Assembly (NCBI RefSeq): GCF_000719975.1
Contig: NZ_JOIJ01000041.1
Location: forward strand, 1-9,724
DNA: 9,724 bases
Direction of reading: 5' to 3'
From: Prauserella rugosa
GTDB taxonomy: Bacteria; Actinomycetota; Actinomycetes; Mycobacteriales; Pseudonocardiaceae
Within the stretch, counting starts at the first letter, position 1. Each line of letters starts with the position of its first letter. Under the pieces are notes generated by a model, which saw only the letters and a list, made by a program, of their open reading frames with translations, did no database searches and was not told the DNA's origin. The position numbers and the translations under genes are program-made. Positions 6,424 through 9,724 of this stretch are shown here, in pieces.

Positions 6424-6612
6424 GGATCCCCTCCTGAGGCTGGAACGCACGGTATGTCGAGCCCTACCGGATGGTCGTTAGCGGCGTTACGGACTCGTTA
6501 GGAGTCGCCGGGCGCGACCTGCATGACGGTCAGCCCGATGCTTCGCTACGCCTCCACCACGCGATCCCTGTCATCGAATGCGCACACCCCGCGTCGGGGA
6601 GGTCGTGGAGAT
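6424..6612 (-). other. intergenic region with three TAACG repeats
   Basis: This gap separates the DUF6378-like gene from the membrane-protein gene. On the plus strand CGTTA occurs at 6476-6480, 6485-6489 and 6496-6500. GACTC-gttag-GAGTC forms a short inverted repeat around the last one. These could be binding sites in the promoter of the membrane-protein gene. A 28-codon frame (6530-6616, minus strand; GTG overlapping the upstream stop as GTGA) also lies here but has no other support. Confidence 0.4.
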
Positions 6613-6999
6613 TCACGACGCCTCCCCCTCGACGGTCTCCCAGCCGCAGCCGGCGTAGCCGGCGATGTCGAGCCATGTGTCCCGCTTCGGGTCCGCCACG
6701 AGCCGCGCCAGCTTCAGGCCGATCATCAGCTGGGCCACGTCGGAGGCGGTGAACTCCGCCCCGTCCTTCAGCTTGTGGCCGAGCTGGGCGGTCCAGACGC
6801 GGGCTGTGTTGTCGAAGTTGGCGGTGGGCTCGCCGTACGACTTGTTCCGGTCGCCGGTGATCACCTCCGCCGCTTCGTGCAACAGCTCAGCGCGCGGAAG
6901 CGTCCGTTCCTTGTCCATTTCCTGCGACGCGGAAAGCGTGCCGCCCGGGGAGAACCGAAGTACGGGCTCCGTCAGTCGCATCGACTCTCGTTCGCTCAC
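6613..6999 (-). CDS. phage-type protein, DUF6378-like
   Basis: GTG at 6999-6997 overlaps the preceding stop (GTGA), giving 128 residues. The first ~30 residues are a variable leader. Residues 31-128 carry the recognisable pattern: a helix, then ITGDRNKSYGEPTANFDNTARVW, TASDVAQLMIGLKLARL and a final DTWLDIAGYAGCGWE. The combination of GDRxxxYG, NF, a central helix of small residues and WxDIAGYAxCG is what I know from phage proteins annotated DUF6378. Their function is not established; the layout resembles small all-alpha nucleotide-handling proteins, which is only a guess. An internal ATG at residue 28 (MDKERTLPRAELL) is an alternative start. It is the last of seven closely coupled genes after ssb. 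Confidence 0.75.
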   Translation of the reverse strand: MSERESMRLTEPVLRFSPGGTLSASQEMDKERTLPRAELLHEAAEVITGDRNKSYGEPTANFDNTARVWTAQLGHKLKDGAEFTASDVAQLMIGLKLARLVADPKRDTWLDIAGYAGCGWETVEGEAS

Positions 7000-7226
7000 C
7001 TGTCCAGCCTCTCTTGCCAACCGTTGCCGCATGCCGTGCACGTTCGTTTCACCCCTGCGGGAATCGCGCCCCACCTGCGTACCAGCTCGTACTCACCCGG
7101 CGACGTCTCGACTTCCCGCACCGTCGGTGGCTGGGCCTCGAGGTACCCCGAGTGGTGTGGGCCGGGGGCCGCGCACCTCGGGCAGGTCGCGAGAAAGCTG
7201 AAGCCCGGGTAGTAGAAGCCGGTCAC
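6996..7226 (-). CDS. small zinc-ribbon protein
   Basis: GTG at 7226-7224 overlaps the preceding stop (GTGA), giving 76 residues. The longer upstream frame is a shadow of the neighbouring gene. Cys15-x2-Cys18 (CPRC) and Cys63-x2-Cys66 (CTAC), 44 residues apart, make a probable zinc ribbon, with TACGNGW after the second pair. The middle contains HHSGYLEAQPPTV and a charged strand (VETSPGEYELVRRWG). Such small zinc ribbons are common in actinophage early operons and usually have no known role; nucleic-acid or protein binding is plausible. It ends in GTGA with the DUF6378-like gene. Confidence 0.7.
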   Translation of the reverse strand: MTGFYYPGFSFLATCPRCAAPGPHHSGYLEAQPPTVREVETSPGEYELVRRWGAIPAGVKRTCTACGNGWQERLDR

Positions 7227-7408
7227 GCTGCGCCCTCGTTGTGTTCGCGCATCCACTGCTGCATGTGGAAGTCGGAGCACCACCAGAACGGGTCGTCGAC
7301 GAGGTTCGTGCACGGTTCCCAGGCGCACGGTTCCGCGGTTTCAGGATTGGTCGGACCCGGGCACTGGCGCTTCATGGACGGAGGACAAGGACGAGCGTCG
7401 AGCATCAC
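7223..7408 (-). CDS. very small Cys/His-rich protein
   Basis: Start and stop are set by overlaps. GTG-ATG at 7408-7403 overlaps the resolvase stop, and the gene's own TGA overlaps the next GTG. The 61-residue product has cysteines at 8, 16, 28, 33 and 44 and His48, with a dense aromatic C-terminus (DPFWWCSDFHMQQWMREH). The spacing fits a metal-binding knuckle completed by histidines, similar to minimal zinc proteins seen in actinophages. I recognise no specific family. Reading upstream of this start gives only a Gly/Ala-rich shadow of the resolvase gene. Confidence 0.6.
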   Translation of the reverse strand: MMLDARPCPPSMKRQCPGPTNPETAEPCAWEPCTNLVDDPFWWCSDFHMQQWMREHNEGAA

Positions 7409-7975
7409 GCCGCCTCCATCTCGTCGGGGAGCTGAACCTTGGCCAACGACTCCTGCCGCCACTTCTGCATCGGGAACGGCTGCAGGCCCAGCAACGCCAG
7501 CCCCAGCGATGCGCAGGCAACGGCGTCGGCCATGTCCTCCGCGCGAACCGCCAGCAGCGGATCCCACTGCGGCCAGGTCCGAGCCATCGACATCGCCACA
7601 GCCGCCTTGTCCGCTCTGCCAGAACCGGCAGCGAACTTCTTCACCGTCGCCGGCGCGGCCACCACCACCGGCACATCCGACGACAGCAGCCGACCGACCA
7701 CCTGCCACCAGCTGCCAGCCCGGTCGTGCTGCGACGCCCCCGACGCGCCATAGGCGGGGCCTTCGACCACAACCAGTTCAGCATCGGCGACGTACCCCAC
7801 CACGTCCATGCGGATACTGCACAGGCGGTCCCAACGGTCCCGCAACGTGTCCCCCCCCCCGGCGGCCCTTGGACAACTTCACCCACGACTCGACGCTGTA
7901 GTCGGTGCCGTCGGTGGTGATGACCGCGCACCCGGCGTTGGTCAGGCTGAGGTCCAACCCCACCACGGTGGTCAC
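7405..7975 (-). pseudogene. RuvC-like Holliday-junction resolvase, frameshifted at a 10-base C/G run
   Basis: Two frames join into one protein. GTG at 7975-7973 (GTGA overlap with the preceding stop) opens MTTVVGLDLSLTNAG, the RuvC-type first strand with Asp8. The second frame (from about 7845 down to the stop at 7405-7407) supplies VVVEGPAYG (Glu71), KKFAAGSGRADK and RAEDMADA (Asp147/Asp150), the remaining RNase-H-fold acidic residues. They are out of register at a run of ten Cs (plus strand 7851-7860). With nine, the reading is KGRRGGDTLRDRWDRL and the whole is a normal 189-residue phage resolvase. As written, translation leaves frame and ends at 7778 after 65 residues, losing the catalytic residues after Asp8. 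It would cut branched DNA during phage replication. The cause may be sequencing error, slippage-based switching or decay. Confidence 0.85.
7851..7860. repeat. homopolymer of ten C (G on the coding strand)
   Basis: This is the exact point where the resolvase changes frame. Runs of this length are prone to polymerase slippage in cells and to miscalls in sequencing. A run of nine restores the frame. Confidence 0.9.
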
Positions 7976-8190
7976 GACGCCGCCTTCAGGTGCGCCGCAA
8001 CCCACTCCAGGAAGCCGGAGAGCCGCTCGCCGACGTAGTACGGATCGATCTCCGACCCGTCGACCTTGGACGCGAGCCGAAGGTCCCACTTCCACAGCGT
8101 TTCGTATGCGGCCTGCCCCCTGCGCAGGTCGGGCCGCGCCTTGTGGTGGGCTTCGAACGCGGAGACGAACTCGTTGAACGCCTGGTTCAC
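7972..8190 (-). CDS. small conserved phage-type helical protein
   Basis: GTG at 8190-8188 is chosen because AAGGGGGAG lies just upstream and the codon overlaps the TAG of the preceding gene; longer frames are shadows. The 72-residue product has no cysteines. It reads FEAHHKARPDLRRGQAAYETLWKWDLRLASKV, then GSEIDPYYVGERLSGFLEWV. The RRGQAxYxxL...DPYY...FLxWV layout recurs in small actinophage proteins encoded near replication and recombination genes. I know no established function. It ends in a GTGA overlap with the resolvase. Confidence 0.65.
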   Translation of the reverse strand: MNQAFNEFVSAFEAHHKARPDLRRGQAAYETLWKWDLRLASKVDGSEIDPYYVGERLSGFLEWVAAHLKAAS

Positions 8191-8549
8191 TACTCCCCCT
8201 TCCTCGTGGGATGGACCGGGCGGCCGTGGACGTCCTCGTGGCCGCCGTCGTGTCCCGCGGGCAGACCGCACTGGGCGAACACCTCGCCGGCCCGGACGTC
8301 GGCTGCTTGACAGCGCGGGACCAGCGTTTCGCCCCGGTCCCCCTGCACGGCTCCCTGGGCGAGGTCGTTGCTGCGCCTGAGCTCCAGATAGATCGCCGCC
8401 AGCAGGTGCTCTGTCGCTGCCTCGTGCAGGCCGTCCAAGCTGGTCCCGCGGGCGTCGGTCCAAACCTGTTCACCAGCCGCTTCGGCCAGTTCCATCGCAG
8501 CGTCGTAGTGCTCATGGGAGTTCATCGGCTCCCAGCCGTCCCGTGCCAT
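8190..8549 (-). CDS. phage-type small protein with helical N-terminus and Cys/His C-terminus
   Basis: ATG at 8549-8547 overlaps the ligase stop (TGATG), giving 119 residues. GTG 8552 and ATG 8525 (MNSHEHYD, with GGGAG only three bases before it) are alternatives, and the latter may be the true start. Residues ~10-65 are helical (HEHYDAAMELAEAAGEQV, LHEAATEHLLAAIYLEL), a pattern common in small actinophage proteins. The C-terminal part carries Cys80, Cys94, His100 and His104 in CGLPAGHDGGH, a compact zinc-binding-like motif. No function is known to me. Its stop overlaps the start of the next small gene. Confidence 0.65.
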   Translation of the reverse strand: MARDGWEPMNSHEHYDAAMELAEAAGEQVWTDARGTSLDGLHEAATEHLLAAIYLELRRSNDLAQGAVQGDRGETLVPRCQAADVRAGEVFAQCGLPAGHDGGHEDVHGRPVHPTRKGE

Positions 8550-9133
8550 CACGAACCGTCTCTCGGGAAGTCACGGACCTTCAGCTTCGCCATGCGCCCG
8601 TCGGGGTGGTGCCACACCACGCCCTCGATGCCTTCCTCGTCGAGGTTCCGCATCGCCTCGCGAAGCCCCTCGAAGTCCAACGGCAGGCCGTCGATTTGCT
8701 CTGCAGCGGCGTGCCGCTCCAATCGATGGAACATGCAGCCTTCTGGGTTGCCGTTGATCTTCGGGCCGATCAACTCGAACGTCCCCGGCTTCATTGGTTG
8801 GCCAACGAGTGCGCCGAACTGCGTGAGCGGTTCGACAGCCTCAGCGTGGAACTTCGCGAACGACGACTGCTCGATCGGCTCCCAGCCCACCGTCTTGCCC
8901 GTGGTGTCGTCCGTCTCCACCGGCATGAAGTTCTCCGGCGCGGTCTTGCCTCGCTTGACCTCGCGGCGCGCCCACCACTGGCCGTCGTCGTCGAGCCTCA
9001 CGCAGGTGCCGTCGTACTTGCGCGTGGCGACACCTTCCCCATTCAGTACCCACGAACAGTCGGAGTTGATGATGCGGTCCACGTACCGCCGGTCATCAAG
9101 GCGTCGCTGAAACAACGTTGGGATCTTCCTCAT
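8549..9133 (-). CDS. RNA ligase family protein, DUF5565-like
   Basis: ATG at 9133-9131 (GTG 9136 is adjacent) follows ssb by about 20 bases and gives 194 residues. The nucleotidyltransferase motif I is clear: RKYDGTC with the probable AMP-accepting Lys39. Downstream come the charged strand DDDGQWWARREV, a motif III-like FELIGPKING, EGIEGVVWHH resembling motif IV and MAKLKVRDF resembling motif V (KxK). These are the ordered motifs of covalent nucleotidyltransferases, and the size and arrangement match small single-domain ligases annotated DUF5565 or RNA ligase 1 family. It should seal nicked or cleaved RNA using ATP via a ligase-AMP intermediate. In phages, such enzymes can repair tRNAs cut by host defence nucleases. 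The substrate here is unknown, and a DNA-nick role is possible. Confidence 0.85.
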   Translation of the reverse strand: MRKIPTLFQRRLDDRRYVDRIINSDCSWVLNGEGVATRKYDGTCVRLDDDGQWWARREVKRGKTAPENFMPVETDDTTGKTVGWEPIEQSSFAKFHAEAVEPLTQFGALVGQPMKPGTFELIGPKINGNPEGCMFHRLERHAAAEQIDGLPLDFEGLREAMRNLDEEGIEGVVWHHPDGRMAKLKVRDFPRDGS

Positions 9134-9153
9134 CACGTCGCCTACCGTTCGAG

Positions 9154-9576
9154 TCAGAAGGGAGCTTCTTGTGTGTTGGTCCCGCCCCACGGGTCATCGG
9201 CCGGCGCTGCTTCCTTCGTCCGCTCCACGCGGTTCACCGACACAGACGCCCGCTTCACATCGGGGCCGACCGCGTACACGGTCATCTCGAGGGATTGGCG
9301 CTTCTCGCCGTCCTTTTCGTACTCCCGCTGGTAGAGCTCGCCCTGCACGATCACCATGTCGCCCTTGGCGAACGACTCCGCCGCATGCTCAGCCAGGTCG
9401 TCCCACGCGGTGCCCCTGACGAACAGCGATCCTGCGTCTTCCCACTCACCGTTCGCGTTCTTCTTCCGCTTGCCGAACACAAGCGGGAGTGTCAGGACCG
9501 CCTTCCCACCGGGCGTGAACCGGAGCTCCGGCTCAGCCCACAGCTTCGCCACGTCACAGATCTTGGGGAGTGCCAT
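9154..9576 (-). CDS. ssb: single-stranded DNA-binding protein (phage-type SSB)
   Basis: ATG at 9576-9574 has AAAGG about ten bases upstream. The product is 140 residues, shorter than the host's typical ~160-190 with its long glycine-rich tail. Residues ~1-105 are the OB fold: PELRFTPGGKAVLTLPL, the basic strand GKRKKNANGEWEDAGSLFVRGTAWDDLAEHAAESFAKGD and MVIVQGELYQREYEKDGEKRQSLEMTVYAVGPDV are classic SSB segments. The tail is short and ends TQEAPF after DDPW, a variant of the acidic DDxPF tip that recruits partner proteins. It protects single-stranded DNA in replication and recombination and heads the visible phage operon, with the ligase 20 bases downstream. An insertion sequence begins ~53 bases upstream, so expression may be altered. 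Confidence 0.92.
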   Translation of the reverse strand: MALPKICDVAKLWAEPELRFTPGGKAVLTLPLVFGKRKKNANGEWEDAGSLFVRGTAWDDLAEHAAESFAKGDMVIVQGELYQREYEKDGEKRQSLEMTVYAVGPDVKRASVSVNRVERTKEAAPADDPWGGTNTQEAPF

Positions 9577-9629
9577 GATGCGCTACCTTTCGGGGCTTTC
9601 TCGTTCCAACAACGGGATTCGCGGGCTTA
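9577..9629. other. spacer between ssb and the insertion sequence
   Basis: This short stretch carries the ssb ribosome binding site (AAAGG on the minus strand) but no clear promoter. TTA at 9627-9629 directly abuts the presumed IS end and could be a TNA-type target duplication. Confidence 0.35.
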
Positions 9630-9724
9630 GAGCGTGTCTCGTTTGGATCTTGACCCGTCGTCCGGGATGATCGTCCATTGTGGTTGATGCGTTGTCGTGG
9701 CGGTTGGTTCCTGATGAGTTGTGG
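9630..9724 (+). mobile_element. left end of an IS5-family (IS427-like) insertion sequence, truncated by the window
   Basis: GAGCGTGTCTCGTTTGGATC at 9630-9649 has the look of a terminal inverted repeat of actinobacterial IS5-family elements and directly follows TTA. A transposase N-terminus begins 50 bases in. The right end lies outside the window, so the inverted repeat and the target duplication cannot be verified. Confidence 0.7.
9680..9724 (+). CDS. IS5-family transposase, N-terminal 15 residues only
   Basis: From GTG 9680, after an in-frame TGA at 9668-9670, the frame reads MVDALSWRLVPDELW and runs off the window. The LVPDELW stretch is the typical opening of IS427-group transposases (LVPDELWxLxxPLLP). 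No catalytic DDE residue is visible because the gene is cut by the window edge. In this group the transposase is often split into two overlapping frames, which cannot be judged here. Confidence 0.75.
   Translation, partial: MVDALSWRLVPDELW

Noticed and set aside
7014..7901. 295-codon plus-strand open frame
   Set aside because: It is a Pro/Arg/Ala-rich shadow of four overlapping minus-strand genes, including the resolvase with clear catalytic motifs.
7972..8463. Longer start for the 72-residue phage protein
   Set aside because: The extra N-terminus is Arg/Pro/Gly-rich shadow of the preceding gene; the ribosome binding site and stop overlap support GTG 8190.
8211..9334. Long plus-strand open frames opposite the ligase and its neighbours
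   Set aside because: No domain is visible. The minus strand carries the ligase motifs KYDGT and EGIEGVVW in the same region.
1..9724. CRISPR array, tRNA, rRNA or riboswitch
   Set aside because: I saw no regularly spaced repeats, cloverleaf-type arms with a T-loop consensus, or recognisable conserved RNA.

Overview
The window looks like a high-GC actinobacterium. GTG starts are frequent, third codon positions are GC-rich, and there is a WXG100/ESX-type gene cluster. A Pseudonocardiaceae-like host (Saccharopolyspora or Actinopolyspora type) is my guess, not something the sequence proves.

Left part (1-2191): an ambiguous 3' end of an upstream gene, a small Cys-containing probably secreted protein whose signal peptide appears split by a one-base frame change, an unrecognised 283-residue protein, and a ~490-base poorly coding stretch. 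That stretch holds a tiny helix-turn-helix-like remnant, a doubtful minus-strand ORF and two inverted repeats.

Plus-strand cassette (2192-5235): four genes that read as one type VII (ESX/WXG100) unit. They are a WXG-type small protein with a YxxxD motif, a 553-residue WXG-alpha/beta-hydrolase (DUF1023-like, Ser437/Asp488/His530), and two tandem paralogous lipoproteins about 65% identical over 133 aligned residues. Start/stop overlaps link the first three. The most interesting reading is a contact-dependent lipase or esterase effector with a secretion partner and duplicated membrane-anchored immunity lipoproteins. That role is inferred.

Minus-strand block (9576 down to 5289): compact phage-type genes, almost all overlapping by GTGA or TGATG. 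In transcription order they are SSB, RNA ligase (DUF5565-like), a Cys/His small protein, a small helical protein, a RuvC-like resolvase broken by a G/C homopolymer, two Cys-rich small proteins, a DUF6378-like protein, then (after a gap) a Pro/Tyr-rich small membrane protein and a DUF7341-like zinc protein. This is the replication/recombination arm of a prophage or integrative element. At the right edge an IS5-family (IS427-like) element begins about 53 bases upstream of the ssb start.

The two blocks converge at about 5236-5288. Two genes (the secreted protein and the resolvase) carry single-base frame changes, so indel errors in the assembly must be considered alongside real decay or phase variation.
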